Positions 47,184-57,551 of a stretch of DNA of 64,000 nucleotides are shown in pieces. Under the pieces are notes generated by a model. That model searched no databases. It was given only the letters and a program-made list of their open reading frames with translations, and had not been told where the DNA came from. Source of the DNA: Suttonella sp. R2A3 (lineage in GTDB: Bacteria; Pseudomonadota; Gammaproteobacteria; Cardiobacteriales; Cardiobacteriaceae); NCBI RefSeq assembly GCF_021513215.1, contig NZ_CP090975.1, positions 365,501 to 429,500 on the forward strand, given 5' to 3'. A program made the position numbers and the translations under genes. Every line of letters starts with the position of its first letter. Positions within the stretch are counted from its first letter, which is position 1.

Positions 47184-48852
47184 AGCACTCAGCATCGAAC
47201 AATTAGCAATCATTGAGCGTAGCAGTATTCATTTTCAACCTGGTTTTAACGTATTAACCGGTGAAACGGGTGCTGGTAAATCCATTTTGATCGATGCGGT
47301 TTCCTTAGCGCTTGGTGAGCGTGCAGATTCCAGTGCTATTCGCCATGGAGCTGAGCAAGCGTTAGTGCAAGCGCTTTTTAGTGCTATTCCAGAGCCACTA
47401 CAAAATACCCTTGCTGACGAAGCTTTAGCCAATGATGACATGCCGAGCGAATGTATTATTCGTCGCAGCGTGCGTGAAAACGGCAGTAAAGCTTTTTGTA
47501 ACGATAAATCCGTGACTAGCGCAAAGCTGAGAAACTTAAGCGAGTCGTTGCTAAGTATTCATGGTCAGCATAGCAATCAATCATTAATCAAAAGCGAAGC
47601 ACAACGAGAACGTTTAGATCGCTTTGCCAGCAATGAGCAATTATTAGAGAAAACCAGCGCCGCCTATCGCAGCTGGCAACAATTAACAGCCCAATACCAG
47701 GATTGGCAAAATGCGCGTAGTGAACACGAAGAACGTTTAAGCCTGTTGCGCTACCAACTCGACGAACTTGAAGAAATTAATCCTCAAACTGGTGAGTTTG
47801 AGACAATTTCTGCAGAACAACATATCCTGGCTAATGCCGATAACATCCTGAGCCAAGGTGGCCGTTTGCTTGATATGCTGCAAGACAGCGATCAGGCATT
47901 AACCAGCGGCGTCCGTCAAGCACAACACAGCGCTGACGCGCTGCATGGGATTGACCCTCGCTTTGCTGAAATCGCCGAGCTACTCAGTCAGAGCGCTATT
48001 TACTTAGATGAGGCAGCAGATGCACTCAATCGCCAGCTAAGTCGCATCGAGCATGATCCCCAGCAGCTCGCTGAGATTGAAACGCGGATGAATGCACTAC
48101 ACACTTTAGCGCGCAAACACCACCGCTCGCCTGATGAATTAGGCGCACATTGGCAAGACTTGCAGCAAGAATATGACGCACTTAGTTCGCAACAAGACAG
48201 TCAAAACCAGCTAGAAGCACAATGTCAGCAAGCGGAAGCTCACTACCAAAAAGCCGCTTTAGAACTTCGTGAGGCCCGTAAAAAAGCCACTTTACAGTTA
48301 GCCAAAGACGTTCAACAATGGATTCGCCAACTCGGTATGGTGCAAGCTGAATTTAAAATAGAGGTTGAAGCGAGTGAGCGAGCGAGCATCCATGGACTCG
48401 ATCGGGTAACCTTTCACTTATGCGCCAACCCAGGGCAGGCTTTGCAGCCCTTAGCGAAAGTCGCCTCTGGGGGTGAGTTATCGCGCGTGAGTCTGGCGAT
48501 AGAAGTGGCTTGTCTGGATGAAGCCCCGGTGCCGACGGTGATTTTTGATGAAATTGATGCCGGTATTGGTGGCGAAGTGGCCGATACGGTAGGAAGATTG
48601 CTGCAACGCCTCAGTCAAAATCGACAGGTTCTGTGTATCACTCATTTGCCGCAAGTCGCAGTCTATGCCGACCATCATTTGTATATCGAAAAAACCAGCG
48701 ATCAAAACAGTACACTCACGAGCGTTCATACGCTGGATCAGACAAAACGCATACAAGAAATTGCCCGCATGTTAGGCAGCGCTGAAAGCGAAACCTCGCG
48801 TGGCCATGCACAAGCCATGCTCGATGCAGCAGACAATCATCGTCGAGGATGA
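47176..48852 (+). CDS. recN: DNA repair protein RecN
   Basis: SMC-like ATPase acting in double-strand break repair. The 558-residue product has Walker A LTGETGAGKSILIDA near 28, a long coiled-coil middle (about 150-370, Gln/Glu/Leu-rich), signature VASGGELSRVSLAIE and Walker B VIFDEIDAGIGG, then CITHLPQVA. The second of two adjacent ATGs (47176) has GGAG at the better distance. No LexA site is evident because it lies inside the nadK transcript. Confidence 0.96.
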   Translation: MLEALSIEQLAIIERSSIHFQPGFNVLTGETGAGKSILIDAVSLALGERADSSAIRHGAEQALVQALFSAIPEPLQNTLADEALANDDMPSECIIRRSVRENGSKAFCNDKSVTSAKLRNLSESLLSIHGQHSNQSLIKSEAQRERLDRFASNEQLLEKTSAAYRSWQQLTAQYQDWQNARSEHEERLSLLRYQLDELEEINPQTGEFETISAEQHILANADNILSQGGRLLDMLQDSDQALTSGVRQAQHSADALHGIDPRFAEIAELLSQSAIYLDEAADALNRQLSRIEHDPQQLAEIETRMNALHTLARKHHRSPDELGAHWQDLQQEYDALSSQQDSQNQLEAQCQQAEAHYQKAALELREARKKATLQLAKDVQQWIRQLGMVQAEFKIEVEASERASIHGLDRVTFHLCANPGQALQPLAKVASGGELSRVSLAIEVACLDEAPVPTVIFDEIDAGIGGEVADTVGRLLQRLSQNRQVLCITHLPQVAVYADHHLYIEKTSDQNSTLTSVHTLDQTKRIQEIARMLGSAESETSRGHAQAMLDAADNHRRG

Positions 48853-48871
48853 ATTTCCCACGCTAACACCT

Positions 48872-48877
48872 TATAAT
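48872..48877 (+). promoter_or_regulatory. -10 element for bamE
   Basis: TATAAT 27 bp before the bamE ATG, just after the recN stop. The -35 is unclear. It would let bamE-serS be transcribed apart from recN. Confidence 0.4.
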
Positions 48878-48904
48878 GCCATCATTTACCCACAAGGATT
48901 ATTC

Positions 48905-50529
<1,625 letters not shown>

Positions 50530-50536
50530 AGCTGAT

Positions 50537-50567
50537 GAACAATGCCGGATCCACTCCGGCATTGTTC
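50537..50567. terminator. Hairpin between convergent serS and lspA
   Basis: A 13 bp perfect stem, GAACAATGCCGGA pairing with TCCGGCATTGTTC, and a 5-base loop. There is no T run on either strand, so it may be a factor-assisted terminator or an mRNA 3' end stabiliser for both genes. Confidence 0.6.
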
Positions 50568-50573
50568 CTGTCT

Positions 50574-51041
50574 TCAAGTCTTTGCAGCTGATTTAGTGAA
50601 TAACCATCCGCCGATGATCAGCGCCACACCCGTACAAATTGCGATATCAGCAACATTAAAGGTTGGCCAATAATAATTTTGGTAATGCCACTGGATGAAA
50701 TCAACCACATAACCATGCGCCATGCGGTCATAGCCATTACCAATCGCCCCACCTAAAATCGAACCATAACCCAGCAACATCAACCACTGCGGCTTTTCGG
50801 TGAGAATGGCGTAGATCAACCAAATACTCACCACCACAGCCAGGCCAAGAAACAACCAGCGTTGCCAGCCGCCGTGATCTGCAAGAAAACTAAAGGCCGC
50901 CCCGCGGTTAAAAGCCAAAGCAAAATTCATATACTCGTTAACCACTATCGATTGATCGGCCAGTGTGCTTAACGCCCATTGCTTGGTGACATAGTCAAAA
51001 GCAACCCACAGCAAAGCCAGTACTAACGCTGCTATTCTCAT
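50574..51041 (-). CDS. lspA: Lipoprotein signal peptidase
   Basis: Aspartic peptidase that cuts prolipoproteins before the lipidated Cys (for example BamE in this window). The 155-residue product has four membrane segments and the two catalytic aspartates, Asp105 in GGAIGNGYDRM and Asp132 in FNVADIAICTG. VNEYMNFALAFNRGAAFSFL is also typical. AAGGA supports the ATG at 51041, 10 bp after ileS. The ribF-ileS-lspA order is conserved. Confidence 0.96.
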   Translation of the reverse strand: MRIAALVLALLWVAFDYVTKQWALSTLADQSIVVNEYMNFALAFNRGAAFSFLADHGGWQRWLFLGLAVVVSIWLIYAILTEKPQWLMLLGYGSILGGAIGNGYDRMAHGYVVDFIQWHYQNYYWPTFNVADIAICTGVALIIGGWLFTKSAAKT

Positions 51042-51051
51042 TGTGTATTCC

Positions 51052-53823
51052 TTATACGTACTGGCGATTTTCGCCATCGCTGCTGATATTGTCCACACAA
51101 CGGGTGCAAAGATCAGGGTGTTCAGCATTTTCACCCACACTTGGCACATGATGCCAGCAGCGCTCACATTTAGCCGCGCTTGATTGCTTCACAGCAACCG
51201 CAGGCTCGCCAGTGTGCAAGGTCACTGAAGACACAATAAAGGCAAAGCGCAGTTCATCACCGAGTCGTGCCAGCTGTTCGCGATCTGTTTCAGGCAAGGT
51301 TAGCGTCACTTCGGCTTCTAAAGAACCACCAATGCTACCTTCTTTACGTGCTTGTTCTAGCGCCGTATTCACCCGCTCACGGTATTGCATTAACAATCGC
51401 CAGAATGAGGCGTCGTAATCATCTTCATCAAGGGCAAACAAACCATCGTAAAATTCGCTTAAAAAGACCGATTCGGCGCGCTCTCCCGGCATATACTGCC
51501 AAATTTCTTCTGCGGTAAAGCTCAAAATTGGCGCCAACCAGCGCACCATCGCTTCCAGGATATGATAAATCGCGGTTTGTGCCGAACGACGCGCGCGGTT
51601 ATCGGTAGCAATCGTGTATTGGCGGTCTTTAATCACATCAAGATAGAACCCACCCATATCGACCGAACAGAAGTTAAACAACTGCTGATAAATGAGATGG
51701 AATTCGTAATGCTCATACGCATGGCGTAGTTTTTCTTGCAACTGATAGGCAAGCGAGACCGCATAACGGTCAAGCGCGACCATGTCCTCACGCGCGACTT
51801 GATCCGCAGCCGGATCAAAATCATGCAAATTAGCAAGCAAAAAGCGGCAGGTATTACGAATGCGGCGATAGGCATCCGCGCGTTGCTTTAAGATATTGTT
51901 TGACAGGCTGATTTCGGCGCTGTAATCCGCAGAAGCTACCCAAAGACGCAGCACATCAGCGCCCATTTGTTTAATCACCGTTTGTGGATCGACCACATTA
52001 CCCAGCGATTTACTCATCTTGTGGCCCTTTTCATCGACGGTAAAGCCATGGGTCAGCAAACCACGATAAGGTGGTTGCCCATCAATCGCGCTACCGGTAA
52101 GTAATGAGGAATGAAACCAACCGCGATGCTGATCCGAACCTTCGAGATACAGGTCCGCCGGATAAGACAACTCTGGACGTTCGCGCAACACCGCGTAATG
52201 GGTGATACCCGAATCAAACCACACATCGAGCACATCATCGAGTTTGTGATAGTTCGCAAGATCTTCTGCAGGAATGAGCACTTCTAGCGGTAAATCAAAC
52301 CACGCTTCGATCCCGTTTTTCTCAATCGCCTGTGCCGCCTCTTCCATAATTGACGCCACATCCGGATGTAACTCACCGGTTTCGTTGTGCACCACGAAAC
52401 ACAGCGGCACACCCCAATAGCGTTGACGTGAGATACACCAATCTGGGCGACCAGCGATCATATTGGTTAAGCGTGCACGCCCCCATTCGGGCGTAAACTG
52501 CACGCCTTCTAAACCACTCAGTGCGGTATCACGCAAACCTTGTTGATCCATGCTGATGAACCACTGCGTGGTCGCGCGATAAATCGTTGGTGATTTATGG
52601 CGCCAGCAATGTGGGTAACTGTGGGTGAAGCTATTATCGTGTAGTAGACGTCCACGCTCACGCAATAAATCAACCACCGCACTATTGGCTTTAAACACGT
52701 GCTGCCCGGCAAAATATGGCGTATCATCGCTATAACACCCGTTACCGAGCACAATGTTGATCATTTCTAAACCATAGCGGCGACAGACATCGTAGTCTTC
52801 AACCCCATGAGCAGGCGCGGTATGCACACAGCCAGTGCCTTGTTCGAGTGTGACATGCTCACCGCACACCACCGGCACTACGCGCTCATCGACAAAAGGA
52901 TGCGCGAGTTTTAAGCCGTCTAACTGCTTGCCATCGATCTGCGCTAACACTTCAGCATCATCTAATTGCCAACGTTCAACCAAACCTTCTAACAAATCTG
53001 CCGCGACAATAAAGACACCCGCTGAAGCGCGAACCAGAACATAGCTAAACTCTGGATGTACGCTCACCGCAACGTTTGCTGGAATCGTCCACGGGGTTGT
53101 TGTCCAAATCACCACATCCGCAGCATCAATCGCCCCATCATAGGCAAAGCGCTTTTGTAAGTCGGCGATATCACGCACCGCAAAACGCACATCAATGGAA
53201 ATGGATGTTTTATCCTGATACTCCACTTCCGCCTCAGCCAGCGACGAACCACAGTCCAAACACCAGTTAATCGGTTTAAAGCCATTAACCACATGTCCAC
53301 GGCGAACAATCTCGGCCAAACCACGTACGATACCGGCCTCGGTTTGTGGCGCTGCGGTAATATACGGCTTGTCCCAATAGCCAAAAACACCTAAGCGAAT
53401 AAAATCATCTTTTTGCAGCGCGACCTGACTTTCAGCAAATTCGCGACAGGCATGGCGAAACTCACTCGCGCTGACTTTCGGCCCCGGTTTACCGATTTTT
53501 TGCTCAACTTTTTGCTCAATCGGCAAACCATGGCAATCCCAGCCTGGTACATACGGACTGTCGTAGCCTAATTGATGGCGTGATTTGGTGATGATGTCTT
53601 TTAAGATTTTATTCAGCGCATGACCGACATGGATCGCGCCATTGGCATATGGAGGCCCATCATGTAATAAAAACCGTGGCTTATCCGCAAATTGCTCGCG
53701 TTGTTTGTTATAAATGTCGCGTTCCTGCCAAAAAGCGAGCATTTCCGGTTCGCGCTGCGGTAAGTTTCCGCGCATCGGAAAATCGGTTTGTGGGAGATTG
53801 AGCGTATGTTTGTAGTCAGCCAT
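51052..53823 (-). CDS. ileS: Isoleucyl-tRNA synthetase
   Basis: Class I synthetase with editing domain. The 923-residue product has the HIGH box in GPPYANGAIHVGHALNK (near 60), WDCHGLPIE, the CP1 editing domain with TTPWTIPANVAV and GTGCVHTAPAHG, KMSKS in GHKMSKSLGNVVDP and a C-terminal zinc finger CERCWHH...CTRCVDN. This is the bacterial type with C-terminal Zn domain, sensitive in many species to mupirocin. The ATG at 53823 gives MADYKHTLNLP, the family N-terminus. Confidence 0.97.
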   Translation of the reverse strand: MADYKHTLNLPQTDFPMRGNLPQREPEMLAFWQERDIYNKQREQFADKPRFLLHDGPPYANGAIHVGHALNKILKDIITKSRHQLGYDSPYVPGWDCHGLPIEQKVEQKIGKPGPKVSASEFRHACREFAESQVALQKDDFIRLGVFGYWDKPYITAAPQTEAGIVRGLAEIVRRGHVVNGFKPINWCLDCGSSLAEAEVEYQDKTSISIDVRFAVRDIADLQKRFAYDGAIDAADVVIWTTTPWTIPANVAVSVHPEFSYVLVRASAGVFIVAADLLEGLVERWQLDDAEVLAQIDGKQLDGLKLAHPFVDERVVPVVCGEHVTLEQGTGCVHTAPAHGVEDYDVCRRYGLEMINIVLGNGCYSDDTPYFAGQHVFKANSAVVDLLRERGRLLHDNSFTHSYPHCWRHKSPTIYRATTQWFISMDQQGLRDTALSGLEGVQFTPEWGRARLTNMIAGRPDWCISRQRYWGVPLCFVVHNETGELHPDVASIMEEAAQAIEKNGIEAWFDLPLEVLIPAEDLANYHKLDDVLDVWFDSGITHYAVLRERPELSYPADLYLEGSDQHRGWFHSSLLTGSAIDGQPPYRGLLTHGFTVDEKGHKMSKSLGNVVDPQTVIKQMGADVLRLWVASADYSAEISLSNNILKQRADAYRRIRNTCRFLLANLHDFDPAADQVAREDMVALDRYAVSLAYQLQEKLRHAYEHYEFHLIYQQLFNFCSVDMGGFYLDVIKDRQYTIATDNRARRSAQTAIYHILEAMVRWLAPILSFTAEEIWQYMPGERAESVFLSEFYDGLFALDEDDYDASFWRLLMQYRERVNTALEQARKEGSIGGSLEAEVTLTLPETDREQLARLGDELRFAFIVSSVTLHTGEPAVAVKQSSAAKCERCWHHVPSVGENAEHPDLCTRCVDNISSDGENRQYV

Positions 53824-53833
53824 ATAATTTCCG

Positions 53834-54772
53834 TTAATGTTGATACTGCGCAATCAACGCTTGCGCGTGCGCGATATCTTGTTTAATTTGTGCTTGCAAC
53901 GTGGTGCTGTCGGCAAAGCAACGTTCTTCGCGTAAAAATTCAACCATCTCTACCCGCAGCAACGCGCCATATACCTCACCAAGTGGTGAAAAAGCATGAA
54001 CTTCCAATTTGCGCTGCTGGCCTGCAAAAGTGGGCGCGACACCAAGGTTTGCCACCCCCCACACACTTTGTGCTGCAGACAAAACCTGTATTTTTACCAC
54101 ATACACGCCATCGGGTAAACACCACGCATTCGGCACATGTATATTCGCGGTTGGTGTATTCATCGAACGCCCACGTTTCGCGCCATGGCGCACCCGTCCA
54201 GTATAGGTCAATCCGTGCCCTAATAAGGCACGTGCGCGGGTTAAGTTATGCCGATCAACGGCTTCACGAATCGCTGAACTCGAGATACGTTCACCATCGG
54301 TCGTGCAGACACTATCCATGCTTTCAACCGTATAGCCACCTTTATCAGCCATCGCTTGGAGTAGCGCAAAATCGCCGCGTCCACGATAACCAAAGCGAAA
54401 ATCATCGCCAACCAATAAATGCTTCACCCCGAGATCCGCCAACAAATACTCTTGCACAAAGTCTTCAGGTGATGATTGACGCAGTGCTTGGGTAAATGAG
54501 CGCAACGTCCAGTGCGTGACCCCATAATGCGCCAGCCAGTGTGCACGATCACGCAATGGCGTAATCAGAGGCGGCTCTTTTTTGTTGATCACTGCACGTG
54601 GGTGTGGGAAGAAACTCATCAGCATCGGGGTTAAGCCCAACGTTTCAGCGCGCGCATGCAATGCCGCAATCACCGCCTGGTGACCGAGGTGAACGCCGTC
54701 AAAGTTCCCGATTGCCAGCGCCGGGGCTGAGGGTAACGTGAGGCGTGGATAGCGCCGATGAATATGCAACAT
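53834..54772 (-). CDS. ribF: Bifunctional riboflavin kinase/FMN adenylyltransferase
   Basis: Makes FMN and FAD from riboflavin. The 312-residue product has the adenylyltransferase domain (1-180) with GNFDGVHLGHQAV, LVGDDFRFGYRGRGD and ISSSAIREA. The kinase domain (185-312) has RVRHGAKRGRSMNTPTANI and DGVYVVKI. The ATG at 54772 has no strong ribosome site; a TTG two codons earlier is unlikely. It leads ileS-lspA, with 10 bp gaps. Confidence 0.96.
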   Translation of the reverse strand: MLHIHRRYPRLTLPSAPALAIGNFDGVHLGHQAVIAALHARAETLGLTPMLMSFFPHPRAVINKKEPPLITPLRDRAHWLAHYGVTHWTLRSFTQALRQSSPEDFVQEYLLADLGVKHLLVGDDFRFGYRGRGDFALLQAMADKGGYTVESMDSVCTTDGERISSSAIREAVDRHNLTRARALLGHGLTYTGRVRHGAKRGRSMNTPTANIHVPNAWCLPDGVYVVKIQVLSAAQSVWGVANLGVAPTFAGQQRKLEVHAFSPLGEVYGALLRVEMVEFLREERCFADSTTLQAQIKQDIAHAQALIAQYQH

Positions 54773-54796
54773 GATCAATGAAAAAGCAAACCGCGC

Positions 54797-54802
54797 ATTA
54801 TA
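54797..54802 (-). promoter_or_regulatory. -10 element for ribF-ileS-lspA
   Basis: A TATAAT on the minus strand 25 bp before the ribF ATG; no clear -35. The 50 bp gap to the upstream gene makes a separate promoter plausible. Confidence 0.4.
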
Positions 54803-54822
54803 TAGCGGGAAAGATCATGATG

Positions 54823-55218
54823 CTATAGAAGTAATCTATAGGATATGGTTAAGAATAAACAAACAATCTGTAGCACACTTAATATCAATGTCCAGCGTCC
54901 TAAGCGTTGGGCCGCTTGACAGCGCTCAGCCATACTCCGGGCTCCCGTTTTTCTAGCGTATAGACTTTCTAGCGCTTCATCCAAGGCTTCCAAGGTGAGC
55001 GCACCAGAACCAAGGCGGTCAAACAATCGCTCATCAATCGTAATACGCAGCACAAAATAGCCTTGAACCAAGAGAATGAACAGCAACACGAGGCCGATAT
55101 AAAACCCAAAATTAATCCATCCCAGTATCACCACGACGATATTTAACGCCCACAGCGTACGGTAAGCACGCAAGCTTGCCGCCGTTAGCGTTGCTAAAGC
55201 CCGCTCATTATCAGTCAT
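54823..55218 (-). CDS. Hypothetical membrane protein after ynbD-like gene
   Basis: I do not recognise this 131-residue protein. Two adjacent hydrophobic segments (about residues 23-58, ALNIVVVILGWINFGFYIGLVLLFILLVQGYFV) and one at the C-terminus (about 107-131) surround a charged middle with ERLFDRLGSGALTLEALDEALESLYARKTG. GGAGG stands upstream of the ATG at 55218, which overlaps the preceding phosphatase gene by 8 bp, so the two proteins are probably made together. Function unknown. Confidence 0.75.
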   Translation of the reverse strand: MTDNERALATLTAASLRAYRTLWALNIVVVILGWINFGFYIGLVLLFILLVQGYFVLRITIDERLFDRLGSGALTLEALDEALESLYARKTGARSMAERCQAAQRLGRWTLILSVLQIVCLFLTISYRLLL

Positions 55219-56497
55219 TAATCGCCTCCTCAATCGCTCGTTGGGTGGTCTCAGATATTACGATATGCGGCTGCGCCGCTAAAAGCAACGCTTTCGCCTC
55301 AGTCAGAGTGTCTGCATTACCATAACGAACCAGCCAAGTCAGTACTACAGCCGCACTACGACCATAGCCTAGCGCACACGCCACCAATACAGGCCCTGAT
55401 TGCGTGCCTAACAGATCTTCCAACCCATCAGCAGCCCGGCGCAAATCCTCGACCTTTGGCGACACTAAATCCAACATCGGCACGCTCTGATAATGCGTTG
55501 GCGTATTCCACAAAGGATATTCCGCGCACACATCGAGCATCGCTTGGTTATGTTTGGCTGCAACAATACTGCCTAGTTGTACCCGATCTGTAACGCGCAC
55601 CACCCGCGGTTTACCGCGCAACCAAAAAGCGATATTCGCACGGCACGCCAGATAATACGGCGCCAATAACAGGGTTACCGGCATACTATGGCGTCCATTG
55701 CTTTGCTTTTGAAAAGCTTGTGCGCCAAGGCCGGCGTAAGCAAGCACCAGGAATACACACGCAGCAGCAATCCAGCCTGTCCATAACCAGCTGCCAGCAA
55801 AGAACATCAATAAAACAGCCACTGCGGTCAGCAGAGCGTAGGCGAGGCTGCAGCGCGGATGAAGACGCTTCGCCATACGACACACAGGCGACGGTTGATT
55901 GGTTGGCAGCAACCATAACACGACAGCAGCCGCTAACACGCCGGTTGGAATGTCGATAAAATGGTGCTGCCAAGTGGTGAGTACCGATACAGCAATTAAA
56001 CTAAACCAGCCAACAATTGCAGTACGCCAAGCCGGAAAACGCAGCCAATAAAAATAGCCCACGATGATTGAGAGCATAATATGCAGCGATGGTGCTTGAT
56101 TATACGGCTGATCAAACGCCCCTAGCGCTTGAAACAACCAAGCAGAAAGGCCGTCAGAGGCAGGCTTCGACCAACTGAATTGCAGCGGCCAAAGTATAAA
56201 ACACAGCACCGCAATCGTTTGTGCAAGCAGAAGCTGCTGCACATAACGCCATAAGGCTTTTTTTGTGCGACAGAGAAAAAAAGCGGCAGCATAAAACAGA
56301 TTGAGCGTCCAATAAGGGACAATCGTCCACGGCCAAAAAGGAATCGAGCGTTCCCACGCAAAAGCAATCTCTGGCACCGAGTCACGTTGCCCGGCCAACC
56401 AATTCGCCCCACCATAGCTGCTATAAAAAATCACGCCAACAGCGATAAGTGCGCCTAATGCAACGAATTTAGTTAGCCGCTGATCTCCTGTCTTCAT
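55211..56497 (-). CDS. ynbD: YnbD-like PAP2 membrane protein fused to dual-specificity phosphatase
   Basis: A 428-residue protein. The N-terminal membrane part (about 1-260) has PAP2 features: PSLH at 136-139 and HHFIDIPTG at 178-186. The C-terminal domain (about 290-428) is a dual-specificity/tyrosine phosphatase with Cys374 and Arg380 in the CX5R loop ACALGYGRSAAVV and a possible general acid Asp343 in PMLDLVSP. Length and order match E. coli YnbD (about 430 residues). The first motif of classical PAP2 (KxxxxxxRP) is not obvious. The ATG overlaps the pyrC stop. Other ynb relatives lie 40 kb away at 9.7-13.6 kb. Confidence 0.85.
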   Translation of the reverse strand: MKTGDQRLTKFVALGALIAVGVIFYSSYGGANWLAGQRDSVPEIAFAWERSIPFWPWTIVPYWTLNLFYAAAFFLCRTKKALWRYVQQLLLAQTIAVLCFILWPLQFSWSKPASDGLSAWLFQALGAFDQPYNQAPSLHIMLSIIVGYFYWLRFPAWRTAIVGWFSLIAVSVLTTWQHHFIDIPTGVLAAAVVLWLLPTNQPSPVCRMAKRLHPRCSLAYALLTAVAVLLMFFAGSWLWTGWIAAACVFLVLAYAGLGAQAFQKQSNGRHSMPVTLLLAPYYLACRANIAFWLRGKPRVVRVTDRVQLGSIVAAKHNQAMLDVCAEYPLWNTPTHYQSVPMLDLVSPKVEDLRRAADGLEDLLGTQSGPVLVACALGYGRSAAVVLTWLVRYGNADTLTEAKALLLAAQPHIVISETTQRAIEEAIND

Positions 56498-57525
56498 GCA
56501 AGCAAGCGCCAAGGCCAACGCTCACCGGCTAAAAACGGCACAATCGTGGTATCGCCATAAGGCAGCGTTTCTGGAAAGCGCTGTTCAACGCGCTCAAGTG
56601 TAACCGTGCCAGGGTTATACGGCAGACGGTAAAAATCCGCACCAAAGCGCGCGGCAAAATTGCCCAGCTTATCGAGTGCCCCAGCTTGATCAAACACGGC
56701 TGCATATAAAGCCAAACTGGCGTGCGCGCTATAGCAACCGGCACAACCACAGGCGTTTTCTTTTGCACTCTGTGCGTGCGGTGCACTGTCTGTACCAAGG
56801 AAAAACCGTGGATCACCGCTGGTCGCAGCTTCAACTAACGCCGCACGATCGGCTTCGGTTTTTAAGATCGGCAAGCAGTAATAATGCGGTTTAATGCCAC
56901 CGACCAACAGCGCATTGCGGTTAAACAATAAATGCTGTGGTGTGATGGTCGCTGCAGTGTTTTTCGCTTGACTACGGACAAATTCCACGCCTCGTTTAGT
57001 GGTGATATGCTCAAGTACCATACGCAGCCGTGGAAAGCGCACACGTAAATCACACAGCACCTCATCGATAAAACGCGCTTCACGATCAAAAATATCGATC
57101 TCAGGATCGGTCACCTCACCATGGATGAGCAGTAGCATATCTTCAGCCTCAAGCGCTTCAAGCAGCGGATAAATTGCGCTTACCTCGGCCACACCTTGCG
57201 CTGAATTCGTCGTCGCCCCACGTGGATACCATTTAACGGCCACCACCCCTGCAGCTTTCGCTTCAATAACCGTTTGTGGGGTTAACCCGTCGCTGAGATA
57301 AAGGCTCATCAATGGCGTAAAAGTTGTGCCTTCTGGAATATGGGCAATAATTCGCTCACGATACCCCTCAACGGCTGCCACACTATCGAGTGCCGGAGTT
57401 AAATTAGGCATCACCAGCGCACGCGCACACTGGCTTGCCGCATCAGCAACCGTCCGAGCCAGCGCAGCTCCATCGCGCAGGTGGATATGAAAATCATCAG
57501 GAGTGGGGATCGTTAGTTTGCTCAC
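56494..57525 (-). CDS. pyrC: Dihydroorotase (GTG start)
   Basis: Zinc amidohydrolase closing carbamoyl aspartate to dihydroorotate, the substrate of PyrD. The 343-residue E. coli-type protein has zinc ligands His13 and His15 in DDFHIHLRDG, the carbamylated Lys98 in VVAVKWYPRGATTNS, LLLIHGEVTD, VLEHITTK and LGTDSAPH. The start is GTG with AAGGAAA upstream. It overlaps the ynbD-like gene by 4 bp. Confidence 0.96.
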   Translation of the reverse strand: MSKLTIPTPDDFHIHLRDGAALARTVADAASQCARALVMPNLTPALDSVAAVEGYRERIIAHIPEGTTFTPLMSLYLSDGLTPQTVIEAKAAGVVAVKWYPRGATTNSAQGVAEVSAIYPLLEALEAEDMLLLIHGEVTDPEIDIFDREARFIDEVLCDLRVRFPRLRMVLEHITTKRGVEFVRSQAKNTAATITPQHLLFNRNALLVGGIKPHYYCLPILKTEADRAALVEAATSGDPRFFLGTDSAPHAQSAKENACGCAGCYSAHASLALYAAVFDQAGALDKLGNFAARFGADFYRLPYNPGTVTLERVEQRFPETLPYGDTTIVPFLAGERWPWRLLA

Positions 57526-57551
57526 GGTGTTTCCTTATAGCTTTATGCTGA

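Noticed and set aside
50537-50567. Hairpin after serS as a mobile-element end
   Set aside because: Single perfect hairpin between convergent genes with no repeat elsewhere in the window; better read as a 3'-end structure.
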